Under the pieces are notes generated by a model. It saw only the letters and a list, made by a program, of their open reading frames with translations, was not told the origin of the DNA and did no database searches. The position numbers and the translations under genes are program-made. Shown here piece after piece: positions 37,527-46,009 of a stretch of 64,000 bases of DNA (within the stretch, counting starts at the first letter, position 1; every line of letters starts with the position of its first letter). Origin of the DNA: Roseateles saccharophilus (GTDB lineage: Bacteria > Pseudomonadota > Gammaproteobacteria > Burkholderiales > Burkholderiaceae_C); NCBI RefSeq assembly GCF_004342485.1, contig NZ_SMBU01000016.1:36146-100145 (forward strand). Direction: 5' to 3'.

Positions 37527-37821
37527 AGGAAATGTTTGATACACCGCCGTTGATGCTGAGCCGGGCTGGTGAACGTTGGAGTTGGAGCGGCATCAAGGCC
37601 GCTGCCGCCGACCAATAGCTGTGTGGAACGCCGATTGCCGCCTTGCCGGTGTTGCGGCTGGCACGGCATGTTCTTCGGACAAATAGAAACCCAGCATGGC
37701 TGGACAGCATTCACGCTCGGTATACGGCATGAGCCCTTCGCAAGGAGGGGCAGCGATCGCCGCGCTCGCGCAGCAAGGCACTGCCGCGACTCGGCACGTA
37801 CTTCGGCGGTATTTCGGAACG

Positions 37822-38193
37822 ATGCCTCGCTTGGCAGCCGTCGGTTTGCATTGTTTACGGCAACTGCAGCACCGGGTACTGATCGTGCTGGTCTTGGCAA
37901 CCTACCTGCCTGCCTCTATAGCGGCGATTGCCTGTGAGGCGGACTGCGCTGCACCAGAGATGCTGGGACTGGGCATGGGCCACCACCAAAGCGGCGCCGA
38001 GGACCATGCCCTTGGCGATGGTGCGACACCGCTACACCACAGCGGACCTTGCCATCTGATGTTCGTCCCCGCTGTCATCGATGGAAATGTCGCTAGGGCA
38101 CTGGAAGGCTCGGCATCGGTCTGGTCGCCCGGGTACTGCACTGCCTACGCGTCTGTCGTTTGGCCGCCACCCAGGCATCCGCCAAAGTTCTAA
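37822..38193 (+). CDS. Exported hypothetical protein with Cys/His motifs
   Basis: A 123-residue protein with a signal peptide or anchor (HRVLIVLVLATYLPASIAAI) and a mature part with Cys pairs (CEADC), a His-rich patch (MGHHQSGAEDH) and HHSGPCHLMF. ATG at 37822 gives a normal signal; an in-frame ATG at 37696 would add 42 residues before it. It resembles the small exported proteins of the copper operon (7286, 15142) in layout. Function unknown. Confidence 0.5.
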   Translation: MPRLAAVGLHCLRQLQHRVLIVLVLATYLPASIAAIACEADCAAPEMLGLGMGHHQSGAEDHALGDGATPLHHSGPCHLMFVPAVIDGNVARALEGSASVWSPGYCTAYASVVWPPPRHPPKF

Positions 38194-38270
38194 GGCGCTT
38201 CGCACAAAGCGGGTGCCGCCAAACAGCGGCAGCACCTGAAAACCCCTCGACCGCATTGATGGAGAAACCT

Positions 38271-38597
38271 ATGCATCAAACCCACGAATCCTGCGTCAAG
38301 GCTTGCAACGAATGCGCCGACGCCTGCGACCACTGCGCCACGGCGTGCCTGCAAGAGCAGGACGTCAAGATGATGGCGCGGTGTATCGCGCTCGATATGG
38401 ACTGCGCGGCGATCTGCCGTTTGGCTGCCGGCTTCATGGCGCGCGGCAGTCAGTTCGCCAAGGGCGTGTGCCAGCTGTGCGCCCAGGTATGCGACGCCTG
38501 CGCTGAGGAATGCGCAAAGCACGAGCACTCGCATTGCCAGGCTTGTGCAGAGGCGTGCCGGCGTTGCGCCTCTGAGTGCCGCCAGATGGCTGCCTGA
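38271..38597 (+). CDS. Four-helix-bundle copper storage protein (Csp/DUF326-like)
   Basis: A 108-residue Cys-rich helical protein, with Cys arranged at CxxxC-like spacings through four helices (SCVKACNECADACDHCATAC, CQLCAQVCDACAEEC, CQACAEACRRCASEC). This is the DUF326/Csp pattern, in which many Cu(I) ions are bound inside the bundle by thiolates. There is no signal peptide, so it is the cytosolic (Csp3-like) type. Start at 38271 is favoured because GGAGAAACCT forms its ribosome site; an ATG four codons upstream is possible. Confidence 0.88.
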   Translation: MHQTHESCVKACNECADACDHCATACLQEQDVKMMARCIALDMDCAAICRLAAGFMARGSQFAKGVCQLCAQVCDACAEECAKHEHSHCQACAEACRRCASECRQMAA

Positions 38598-38616
38598 GCA
38601 CTCTTGCCACTTAACA

Positions 38617-38635
38617 GCCCGCGCAGGGCGCGGGC
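38617..38635 (+). terminator. Hairpin between csp-like and DUF305 genes
   Basis: A perfect 8-bp GC-rich stem (GCCCGCGC / GCGCGGGC) with an AGG loop, just 17 bases before the DUF305 start. No strong T tract follows, so it may attenuate or stabilise mRNA rather than terminate. Confidence 0.4.
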
Positions 38636-38652
38636 CTTCCTTGGAGATTCCG

Positions 38653-39348
38653 ATGAAATTCACCGCCTCACTGGTGGCGCTGGCCGCTGCCGTCTTGACG
38701 ACCCCTGTCTTGGCTGAGGGTCCCGGTCAGGGACTGACGGCCCGGTTCGAAGTCGAGTTCATGCAGATGGCCATCGACCACCATTTCGCCGCCTTGCGCA
38801 TCACCGAGCTGGCCGCTGGCACGGACTTTCAGCGCAGCGCCGACATCAGCCCGCAGGACGGCACCTCGCCGACCATGGGCTTCCCGGCGACGCAAGCCAG
38901 GGCGACGCTCGACGACCTCAAGTCCATGGCCCGGCGCAACAACCGCATGCAACGGGAAGAGATCCTGACCCTGCAGGGGTTCCTGCGCGACTGGTACGGC
39001 ATCCGCTACCAGCCCAGGGTCCGCCCAGAAAACATGGGCCAGATCGCCATCCTGGAGCGCGCCCAACCCGGGGCGGACTTCAACCACTCGTTCTACGAAG
39101 TGCTGAGCCGGCACCACTACACCCTGATGGAACCCGTCAACGCCTGCATGACCGGGACGGACCTGGCGCATGACGAACTCCGGCGCGAATGTCAGGGCAT
39201 GTGGCACAGCCAGATCTCGGACATCGAGATGATGCGCATGGAGCTGAAGAAGCATTTCGGCATCGTTGACTACCAACCGTTCAGGCAATTGGAGCCACTG
39301 CGAGGATCCCACGGGTCGCCGCGGGGAGAGCACAGCGGCGGTCAGTGA
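38653..39348 (+). CDS. DUF305 periplasmic protein (long form)
   Basis: A 231-residue exported protein with a signal peptide (MKFTASLVALAAAVLTTPVLA) and two DUF305-like halves: FEVEFMQMAIDHHFAALRI near the N-terminus and FNHSFYEVLSRHHYTLMEPV near residue 150. The H-H residues in each half are potential metal ligands. It is longer than the usual single-domain form and lies next to the Csp-like copper store, suggesting a copper-related role. Start: ATG at 38653 after TTGGAG. Confidence 0.82.
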   Translation: MKFTASLVALAAAVLTTPVLAEGPGQGLTARFEVEFMQMAIDHHFAALRITELAAGTDFQRSADISPQDGTSPTMGFPATQARATLDDLKSMARRNNRMQREEILTLQGFLRDWYGIRYQPRVRPENMGQIAILERAQPGADFNHSFYEVLSRHHYTLMEPVNACMTGTDLAHDELRRECQGMWHSQISDIEMMRMELKKHFGIVDYQPFRQLEPLRGSHGSPRGEHSGGQ

Positions 39349-39751
39349 CCGGGCTGCGAAGCTTGAGACGCAAGCAGACTTCTCTCATATGCGAAAGCGG
39401 GTTGCGGCTCGGTCAAGCGGCCTCAAGCCATGTGCGCTCCTCGCACATGTCTTCGCCTCCCTGGTCGCGGTCCCCCGAGAACAGGACAGGCCGCTCAGAA
39501 CTGCACACTTGAGGCCGGGAGCCAAAAAGGCAGACCTGAAGCGCGATGGTCTGCCGGCGGTACATGATCAATGCTCTGTATCGCTGCAAACGATCATTCC
39601 CTAGGGGCACAATCCGCTCCAGAGTTTTGATGGAGAGCCGCGATCATCAGCGCGCCCCAGTTGCTTGTTGGCGAGCGGTCTGCCGAGAGGCGCCGGGGCT
39701 GTACGCGGTTGTTGCGGAAGGGCCCTTGCTCTCCAACGTCGAGTCGACCGG
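39349..39751. other. Intergenic region, largely degenerate
   Basis: About 400 bases with no supported gene. Near 39484-39540 the minus strand encodes KCAVLSGLS, similar to ECGILSGLS at the end of the CadR/PbrR-like regulator at 43436, so this may be decayed duplicate sequence. Short frames on either strand have no ribosome sites. Confidence 0.45.
39484..39540 (-). pseudogene. Possible remnant of a cadR/pbrR 3' end
   Basis: Nucleotides ACAGGCC-CTCAGAA recur here and in the 3' end of the regulator gene at 43436, and the minus-strand reading KCAVLSGLSCSRG parallels ECGILSGLSSAA. The rest of the gene is missing or too diverged to recognise. Confidence 0.3.
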
Positions 39752-40822
39752 CTAGACGCTGCGGCGGGGCCGTCTCAACCACCACACCCATAGCCCCGCC
39801 ACGCCGAGGGCGGCGAGCGTCAGGCCGAGCAGTGCGTTCAATGCCTCGTGGGCCAGGCCGCCCAACTCACCGGTGTGCAAGGGGTAGACCACGCTGTTGG
39901 CGCGTGCACCCAGGTCGAGTTCGTTCCACCGGTCAGCGCGCAGCACGGCGCCGGTCTGTGGATGCAGCCAGACGGAAGTCAGGCCGTTGGGGTGTGGGTC
40001 GTCGGCCAGCATCAGCCGCACACGCACCGGCTTGGCCGCGCCAGCTGGTAGCGCGATGTAGCCGACCGGCGCGCCGTCGAAGCGCGCGACTGCCGTGGCG
40101 ACGAGCGCGTCCAGCGACGCCGGTGGCGATGCAGGGACGGTCAACTTGACCCTGGGCGGCGCCAGCGGCGGCTCGCCCGACAGCGACGTGACGGCTTGCG
40201 ACAGCGGCTTCCAGGCCATGTAGGCGCCGCTGGCCACGGGCACGGCAATCAACACCCCGAGCACGGCGCCGCCGGCGCGGTGCAGGTCGAACAGGCCACG
40301 CAGCAGGCCGCGATCAAGCGCGAGCGTGAACGCCTGGTTCCAGAGCTTGGGCCACCACATCACCAGTCCGCCGATGAGCAGCATGACATACGTCAGCGCC
40401 AGCACGGCGAGCAGCGGCCTACCGGCGTCGTTCATCAGCAGCCCGCTGTGCAGCTCGAACACGAAGTTGAACAGGCCCTCGCGCTCGCCGCGGCGGCCGA
40501 GCTCGCGCGCGTCGCGCGGGTCCAGGTAGACGAAACCGTCCCACGGCCCGCGCACGGTCACGCGCAGACTCTCACCGGCCAGACGCGGCGGGCGCAGCAC
40601 AAAGGAGGCGCCCGGCCCGAACTCCGCCTGCAACTGACCGCGTGTGCGCTCCAGCAGGTCAGACGCCGCCGGGCCGACCGGTACGCTGAACAATTCCGCA
40701 TTCATCCAGCGATCCAGCGGCCTGAGCACCACCAGGCTGCTGCCCAGCAGCGCCACGGCGATGAGCGGCAGCCCTAACGCCAGCGCGAGCCAGCGGTGCA
40801 GCAGCAGCCAGAAGCGCCGCAT
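39752..40822 (-). CDS. PepSY-associated membrane protein
   Basis: A 356-residue membrane protein with four to five helices, starting MRRFWLLLHRWLALALGLPL and containing the PepSY-TM pattern (LHRW, FELHSGLLM, WWPKLWNQAF, DLHRAGGAVLG, VYPLHTGELGG). The conserved His residues in membrane helices resemble siderophore-iron reductases that act after TonB-dependent uptake. It overlaps the stop of the TonB receptor upstream (ATGA), so the two form one transport unit. Confidence 0.87.
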   Translation of the reverse strand: MRRFWLLLHRWLALALGLPLIAVALLGSSLVVLRPLDRWMNAELFSVPVGPAASDLLERTRGQLQAEFGPGASFVLRPPRLAGESLRVTVRGPWDGFVYLDPRDARELGRRGEREGLFNFVFELHSGLLMNDAGRPLLAVLALTYVMLLIGGLVMWWPKLWNQAFTLALDRGLLRGLFDLHRAGGAVLGVLIAVPVASGAYMAWKPLSQAVTSLSGEPPLAPPRVKLTVPASPPASLDALVATAVARFDGAPVGYIALPAGAAKPVRVRLMLADDPHPNGLTSVWLHPQTGAVLRADRWNELDLGARANSVVYPLHTGELGGLAHEALNALLGLTLAALGVAGLWVWWLRRPRRSV

Positions 40823-42957
40823 CAGAAGCTGCGCCGCCAGCTGAGCGTCAGCGTGCGGCCTCGGCCGGCGAAGTAGTCATCGTTGGTGCCGGCCGGGTTG
40901 GACTGCGCGTAGTAGCCCACGTACTGGCGGTCGAACAGGTTCTCGATGCCGACGCCGAAATCGCCCCAGGCCGTGCCGTAGGTCGCGGCCAAGTCGGCCA
41001 GCGTGTAGCCACTGAAGTGCTCTTCCAGCTTGGCGGTGCCGACGACACGGCCGACGTTGATGTCTCGCGACGCGAGCCGCGTGGCCTGCAGGCGTACGTT
41101 GCCCTTGGATGCGAACTGCCAGGCCGCTGCCAAGACGAGCTTGTCTGGCCCCTGCGAGCGGGCGCCCAGGGTCACGTCCAGCGGCGTGTCGGGCAGGGCC
41201 GCCGTCTTGCCGCGGGTGCGGGCGTAGCTGGCGCTCAATGTCCAGTCCGGCGCGGGCTTGAACTCGCCGCTGAACTCCAAGCCCTTGACCTGCACGGGCA
41301 CGCGCAGCACGCTGCCGACGCCGGTGGCGGCGTCGACGCGGATCTGCGAGCCGAGGTCGGAGCGCGAGTCATAGGCCGACGCCGAGAAGCTGCCCAGGCG
41401 GCCGCGCCAGGCCAGGCCGATCTCGCGGTTGTCGGTGACGACGGGCTCCAGCGAGATCAGCTTGTCCACCGACTGACTGGCTGTGTTGACCGCGCGCAGC
41501 ACCAGGCCCACGTCCGGCACGCCGAAGCCTTCGTTATAGGAGACGAAGGTGGACCAGCCGCCACCCAGCCGCCACACCGCGCCCAGGCTCTTCACCCACT
41601 GGCTGAAGCTGCGCTCGCCGCCCTGCACGGCGGTATTCTTGTAGAAGGCCAGCGTCCGGTAGCTGTCGACCTCCAGAATGGCGCTTTCGCGTCGCGCGCC
41701 GCCCCGGACGGTGACGGGGCCGAGTTCGTACTCCAGCTGCGCGAACGGCGCCGTGCTGGTGAACTTCAGCGGCGGCACCCAGGTGCGGTTGGTCAGCGCC
41801 AGGCGCTGCTGCGAGGTATCCTTCAGCCAGTCCAGGCCGCTCGTCAGCTCCAGGCCGTTGACGAAGAGATCGGGGCGCACCCAGCTGAGCTTGACGCCGG
41901 CCTTGTCGGCGACGACTTCGGACTGGTCGATGAGCTGGCCTTGCGGCGCGATGCGCACGTCCTGAAAGGTCGTCGCGGCAGTCGCGCCGTAGAGGGCGGC
42001 GAAGTCCTGCTTATAGACCTGGGCGCGCGCCTGGCCACCGGCGAGGTCGTTGTGGGTCCAGTCCAGCGAGACGGTGCGCACGTCGTTCCGCGGCGGTTTG
42101 CCGGGCGGCGTGCCGGGCGCCGCGCCTGTGAGCTGGCCCGCGGCCCGGTTGCCCGGCAGGGGCTTCCAGTCGCCGTCGCCTTCGAGCCGGAACTTGTTGA
42201 CCGACAGCTGAAGACGTTGAGTTCCGAAGTCGTGGCCGAGCTTGAGGAAAAGGTCGCCGGCACGCGAGTCCTGCGTGTCGCCCTGTACAGCCTCCAGACC
42301 GAGCCGCTGGCCGTTGCCGTCGACGCCCAAGCCGCGCAGAGTCATGCCGATGTGCAGCAGCGCGTCGAAGCTGCCTTTGTGCTCCAGCGTGTAGCCGGCC
42401 TTCCACAGCGCGTCGTCACTGCGGCCCTGGGTGCCGTATTTCAGCTCGACCTTGTGGCGGGTGCCTGGCTCGCGCGGCGTGCGCGAGATGAAGTTGATGA
42501 TGCCGCCCGTCGCGCCCAGGCCCTGCGCTGCAGAGGCGCCGGAGATGACCTCGATGCGCTCGATCAGCGACGGATCGGCAAAGTAGCCCTCGCGGGCGCC
42601 GTTGCGCAGCGGGTTGCTCTGCGGAACGCCGTCGAACAGCAGCAGCGCGGTGCGGCCACGCATCGACTCGCCGAAGCTGGTGAGCTTCTGCCGCGACGGC
42701 GCATACGAAGGCGCCAGCACGGACAGCACGGCGCTCAGGTCCTCGGCGATCAGCGTCTGGGTCTCGATCTCCTGGGCGGTGATGACGGAGACGGCACCGG
42801 GAATCTTGTCGATCGCCTTGCTGCCACGGGTGGCGGTCACGACGACGCGTTCGAGTGTGGGGTCGGTGGGCTGGGCGGTCGCCGGTGGAACGGCGAGGGC
42901 GGCAAGGGTGGCGACGGCGAGCGGGCTCAGGCGTACCAGGGTAAACGTAGGGGGCAT
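40822..42957 (-). CDS. TonB-dependent outer-membrane receptor
   Basis: A 711-residue receptor with a signal peptide, a plug domain (RVVVTATRGSKAIDKIPGAVSV, NPLRNGAREGYFADPSLIERI, ATGGIINFISRTP) and a C-terminal 22-strand barrel ending in TLSWRRSF. The Ton box is probably in ERVVVTAT. It likely imports a ferric siderophore or another chelated metal, given the PepSY partner and a Fur box about 73-91 bases upstream. Ligand unknown. Confidence 0.9.
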   Translation of the reverse strand: MPPTFTLVRLSPLAVATLAALAVPPATAQPTDPTLERVVVTATRGSKAIDKIPGAVSVITAQEIETQTLIAEDLSAVLSVLAPSYAPSRQKLTSFGESMRGRTALLLFDGVPQSNPLRNGAREGYFADPSLIERIEVISGASAAQGLGATGGIINFISRTPREPGTRHKVELKYGTQGRSDDALWKAGYTLEHKGSFDALLHIGMTLRGLGVDGNGQRLGLEAVQGDTQDSRAGDLFLKLGHDFGTQRLQLSVNKFRLEGDGDWKPLPGNRAAGQLTGAAPGTPPGKPPRNDVRTVSLDWTHNDLAGGQARAQVYKQDFAALYGATAATTFQDVRIAPQGQLIDQSEVVADKAGVKLSWVRPDLFVNGLELTSGLDWLKDTSQQRLALTNRTWVPPLKFTSTAPFAQLEYELGPVTVRGGARRESAILEVDSYRTLAFYKNTAVQGGERSFSQWVKSLGAVWRLGGGWSTFVSYNEGFGVPDVGLVLRAVNTASQSVDKLISLEPVVTDNREIGLAWRGRLGSFSASAYDSRSDLGSQIRVDAATGVGSVLRVPVQVKGLEFSGEFKPAPDWTLSASYARTRGKTAALPDTPLDVTLGARSQGPDKLVLAAAWQFASKGNVRLQATRLASRDINVGRVVGTAKLEEHFSGYTLADLAATYGTAWGDFGVGIENLFDRQYVGYYAQSNPAGTNDDYFAGRGRTLTLSWRRSF

Positions 42958-43029
42958 CTGATGAAAACGGAGCGGTTGGAAGTGAGCGGCGTGAAACGCC
43001 GCTGGCTTCGGTGGGGCCGCATGTTAATT

Positions 43030-43048
43030 CATAATGAGACGCATTATC
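43030..43048 (-). promoter_or_regulatory. Fur box for the TonB receptor operon
   Basis: On the minus strand GATAATGCGTCTCATTATG matches 14 of 19 positions of the Fur consensus GATAATGATAATCATTATC and keeps both outer arms (GATAATG, CATTAT). It is 73-91 bases upstream of the receptor start, the expected place for iron repression. Confidence 0.72.
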
Positions 43049-43111
43049 ATTTGTAAATAGGCTAATGGCCACGACTACGGACCGCTCTCACCCGATGCGC
43101 CGCCGTTAAAC

Positions 43112-43241
43112 ATGGACGTACCCCGTTAAGCTGAACTGCCGGAACCTCACCACCTGCTGAATCCAGGCGTTGGGCGGCTCGACGATGGCCTTGCGTCGAC
43201 GGTACGTGTCTTGCCCTTCCCGGGTCTGCAGTTCGGCCACC
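43112..43241 (-). pseudogene. Transposase C-terminal fragment (IS1182/IS5-like)
   Basis: About 43 codons read [20 protein letters not shown] and FRQFSLTGY, the conserved end of IS1182/IS5-type DDE transposases (normally R-K-x-I-V-E-P-x-x-G-W-I, then F-R-x-F-S-x-R-G). The catalytic core and both ends are missing. The right edge (43241) abuts a cusA fragment. Confidence 0.5.
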
Positions 43242-43403
43242 TCGGAGGTAATGCAGCGGATCGCCGCGCCCATGGCGGGAGGCATGATCACGGCGCCGCT
43301 ACTGTCGATGTTCGTGATTCCGGCAGCCTATGTGCTGATGCGAGGCAAGCGTGAACGCCATACCTGGCGGCTCGCGTTCTGCAGACCTCGTGCTATGACC
43401 TGA
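43242..43403 (+). pseudogene. cusA 3' fragment
   Basis: Reads [20 protein letters not shown] then [17 protein letters not shown], nearly identical to the CusA C-terminus at about 3907-4020 ([20 protein letters not shown]). Only ~35 codons of the pump remain, joined directly to a transposase fragment, so the rest of this gene copy was lost by rearrangement. Codons after about 43350 are unrelated sequence to the stop. Confidence 0.75.
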
Positions 43404-43435
43404 ACGACTCCGAGGCTGGCTGACATGCGCCGAGA

Positions 43436-43918
43436 TCAGCCGGTGGCACGACCGGGCGGTTGCATCCGCGGCTTCTCACCGTGCATGCCCCGTACATGGC
43501 TTTTCGACGGCTTGGACGAGGTCGCTGCCGCGGAGGACAGGCCACTCAGAATTCCGCACTCACCGCCGGCCCGGGCATCACCGCAGGTCCTGCGAAGCTC
43601 TTTGAGCTGCTTCTCCAGGGCTCGAAGCTCCTGGATGCGGGTGGCCACATGAGCAATGTGGGCGTCGACCATCTCGTTGACCTCACCGCAGCCTCGCTCA
43701 GGCGCGTCGCGGAACTGCAGCAGTACCCGCACCTCATCCAACGTCATATCCAGCGACCGACAGTGCCTGACAAACGCGAGCCGCTCCGCATGGGTCTCGT
43801 CGTAGATCCGGAAGTTGCCGCTCGTTCGCTTGGGAGCCGGCAGCAGCCCGACACGTTCATAGAACCGCACTGTCTCTACGGGCGTTCCCGTCGCAGTTGA
43901 AAGCTCACCGATCTTCAT
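43436..43918 (-). CDS. cadR: CadR/PbrR-like MerR-family metal-responsive regulator
   Basis: A 160-residue activator with an N-terminal HTH (MKIGELSTATGTPVETVRFY, RTSGNFRIYDE) and the metal-binding Cys triad: Cys77 (ERGCGEV), Cys112 and Cys121 (TCGDARAGGECGIL), i.e. the C-X8-C pair of CadR, ZntR and PbrR. Start: ATG at 43918 after AGAGGTG. It sits divergent from pbrT, with a 19-bp-spacer promoter between them, and presumably also controls the ATPase and czc promoters. Whether Cd, Pb or Zn is preferred cannot be read from sequence alone. Confidence 0.9.
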   Translation of the reverse strand: MKIGELSTATGTPVETVRFYERVGLLPAPKRTSGNFRIYDETHAERLAFVRHCRSLDMTLDEVRVLLQFRDAPERGCGEVNEMVDAHIAHVATRIQELRALEKQLKELRRTCGDARAGGECGILSGLSSAAATSSKPSKSHVRGMHGEKPRMQPPGRATG

Positions 43919-43956
43919 ATTCACCTCTAGCCCAGCTCTGCTTTGAGCAGTCGTAC

Positions 43957-43987
43957 TTGACTTTATACCTGCTACAGGGTTTCTAAT
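43957..43987 (+). promoter_or_regulatory. MerR-type promoter of pbrT
   Basis: TTGACT-N19-TCTAAT with an imperfect dyad (CTACAGGGT) in the spacer. A 19-bp spacing is too long for normal sigma-70 use and is the hallmark of MerR-family activated promoters. It drives pbrT (ATG at 44012). The regulator gene is transcribed the other way from the same gap. Confidence 0.82.
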
Positions 43988-43990
43988 GCG

Positions 43991-44009
43991 GGAAACGAGA
44001 ATCATTTGC
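43991..44009 (+). promoter_or_regulatory. Possible Fur-like box over the pbrT transcription start
   Basis: GGAAACGAGAATCATTTGC matches 13 of 19 Fur-consensus positions, best in its right half (AATCATT). It would overlap the transcription start predicted by the upstream MerR-type -10 element and the leader, so it could add iron repression. The left half is weak, so it may be chance. Confidence 0.4.
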
Positions 44010-44011
44010 AA

Positions 44012-45949
44012 ATGCGGACCTTCTTCACTCGATTCCTTGGCGCCCTCCTGGTGTTGAACCTGCTCGGCAGCACTGCGGCAACTGCGCAGGCGGTGGTGCC
44101 GGAGACAGCCGTGCGGCAGATCTGGCAGCAGATCGACTATGTCGGTGTGGACTACGGCGGCGCTGTGGCGCATGGGCAAGTGGCCAGCGCTTCCGAGTAC
44201 GCGGAGATGCGTGAGTTCGTCGGCAACGCCTTGACCGGCGCACGCGGGTTGCCGCCGAGTGCAGGCCGCAGCCAAGTGATCGCCGCCATCGAGGCGCTGA
44301 ACCAGGCTGTCGAGCGGCGAGCCGAACCTGCCGAGGTGTCCCAACTGTCGCGTCGAGCGAGCGAGCTGCTGCTGGCGCAGTACCCGGTCCCTGTCGCTCC
44401 GCGCGTCGTGCCCGACCTGCAACGTGGTGCCGAGGTCTATCGCGCACAGTGCGCGGCCTGCCACGGCGCGACTGGCCATGCGGACGGCCCGCTCTCGGCC
44501 AAGCTGGATCCGAGACCCGTCGCTTTCTCCGAACATGAGCGCGCCCGGTCCCGCAGCTTGCTGGCGCTGTACCAAGTTGTCACGCAGGGGGTGTCAGGCA
44601 CGTCGATGGCCAGTTTCGCGGCGCTGCCCGAAGCAGATCGCTGGGCCGTCGCCTTTTACGCCGGCACGCTGTCGTACGACGCGGCCAGGCGGGATCGCGG
44701 TGAGGCCACGTGGAAGAACGACGCGGCGGCTCGGGCCGCCTTCCCTGACCTGGCCAAGCTCACAACCTCATCCGAAGCAGTGGCAGCTGAAACACTCGGC
44801 GAAGAGCGCGCCCAGGATGTCACCGCCTACCTGCGCAGCGACCCCAAAGTGCTGGTCGCCAACCAGCCCAGCGGGCTCGCCCTTGCGCGTTTGCAACTCA
44901 CCAAGAGCCTGGCTGCCGCCCGCGCTGGTGACTCATCCGAAGCGACCCGGCTCGCACTGTCGGCATACCTGGACGGCTTCGAGCCGGTCGAGCCAACGCT
45001 TGGCGTCAGGAACAAGGCGCTCTTGGCCGAGGTAGAGACCAAGATGCTGGCGTATCGATCAGCGCTGAGCGCCGGCAAGGTCGAGGAAGCCGCGGCAGCG
45101 GCCAAGCAGCTCGAGGCCTTGATCACGAGCGCCGAAGCGGAACTCAGCGCCGGCGCGGCCGATCCCCTCACGACATTTCTCGGGGCGCTGACCATCCTGC
45201 TGCGTGAAGGGGTCGAAGCGCTGCTGATCGTGGTTGCGATGATTGCCTTCCTGCGCAAGGCTGATCGTCAGGAAGCGCTTCGCTATGTCCACGGCGGATG
45301 GGTCGCAGCCTTGGCGGCGGGGGGGCTCACTTGGTGGGTCGCCACCTATTTCGTGAGCGTCAGTGGCGCCAGCCGAGAAGTGACCGAAGGTTTGTCGTCG
45401 CTGTTCGCCGCTGTGGTCCTTCTTTCGGTTGGCCTGTGGATGCATCAAAAGAGCAGTGCCGGGCGTTGGCAGGCCTACTTGAAGGCGCATTTGTCCGCGG
45501 CTCTCACCAGACGCTCAGCATGGGCGCTGTTCGCACTGGCCTTCATTGCGGTCTACCGCGAGGTTTTTGAAACGGTCTTGTTCTTCTCGGCCCTCGCCGC
45601 CGATGGCTACGGTTCCGCCATGGTCGCCGGCCTCATCACCGGATCGGCACTTTTGGCTTTGATCGCATTCATCTTTCTGCGCACAAGCGCGCGCATGCCG
45701 ATCGGCAAGTTCTTTGCAGCAAGCTCGGTCCTGGTGGCCGTTCTGGCCGTCGTGCTTGTCGGCAAGGGCATCGCCGGGTTGCAGGAGGCAGGGTGGCTGT
45801 CCGCGACACCCATTGACTGGCTTCGACTACCGGTGTTGGGTGTCTATCCGACGCTGCAAACCAATCTTGCCCAGATCCTGGTGCTGCTGGCCGCGCTGGC
45901 CGGCTTCGGCTTCAATGCGTTGAAGGCGCGCGAGGGCGCCAGAACGTGA
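44012..45949 (+). CDS. pbrT: PbrT-like fusion of cytochrome c domain and FTR1 metal permease
   Basis: A 645-residue protein. A signal peptide and a cytochrome c domain (CAACHG, Cys147-x-x-Cys-His) precede a helical linker and seven membrane helices of the FTR1 iron-permease family. Both REXXE metal motifs are intact: REGVE (Arg398) and REVFE (Arg516). PbrT in Cupriavidus, an FTR1-family protein, imports Pb(II); this copy could serve Pb/Fe/Mn uptake. Start is ATG at 44012; a TTG two codons upstream is possible. Its promoter is MerR-type with a possible Fur-like overlap. Confidence 0.88.
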   Translation: MRTFFTRFLGALLVLNLLGSTAATAQAVVPETAVRQIWQQIDYVGVDYGGAVAHGQVASASEYAEMREFVGNALTGARGLPPSAGRSQVIAAIEALNQAVERRAEPAEVSQLSRRASELLLAQYPVPVAPRVVPDLQRGAEVYRAQCAACHGATGHADGPLSAKLDPRPVAFSEHERARSRSLLALYQVVTQGVSGTSMASFAALPEADRWAVAFYAGTLSYDAARRDRGEATWKNDAAARAAFPDLAKLTTSSEAVAAETLGEERAQDVTAYLRSDPKVLVANQPSGLALARLQLTKSLAAARAGDSSEATRLALSAYLDGFEPVEPTLGVRNKALLAEVETKMLAYRSALSAGKVEEAAAAAKQLEALITSAEAELSAGAADPLTTFLGALTILLREGVEALLIVVAMIAFLRKADRQEALRYVHGGWVAALAAGGLTWWVATYFVSVSGASREVTEGLSSLFAAVVLLSVGLWMHQKSSAGRWQAYLKAHLSAALTRRSAWALFALAFIAVYREVFETVLFFSALAADGYGSAMVAGLITGSALLALIAFIFLRTSARMPIGKFFAASSVLVAVLAVVLVGKGIAGLQEAGWLSATPIDWLRLPVLGVYPTLQTNLAQILVLLAALAGFGFNALKAREGART

Positions 45950-46009
45950 TCGCCTGCCTGGCTGTGCGTTCAGTGGACCGCATTGGCTGAGGCCTAGAAG
46001 GAAAAGAAG

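Larger units (their letters stand above)
37246..37821. other. Intergenic region with regulatory box and gene remnant
   Basis: About 575 bases between the minus-strand ppk2 and a plus-strand small gene. It holds a perfect ANR-type box (37333-37346) and a short piece resembling the MFS gene (37473-37526). The remaining sequence has no gene with a ribosome site or a recognised family. Confidence 0.5.

Noticed and set aside
39546..39755. Plus-strand frame in the region after the DUF305 gene
   Set aside because: No ribosome site, no family resemblance, and rare-codon-like composition; left as intergenic.
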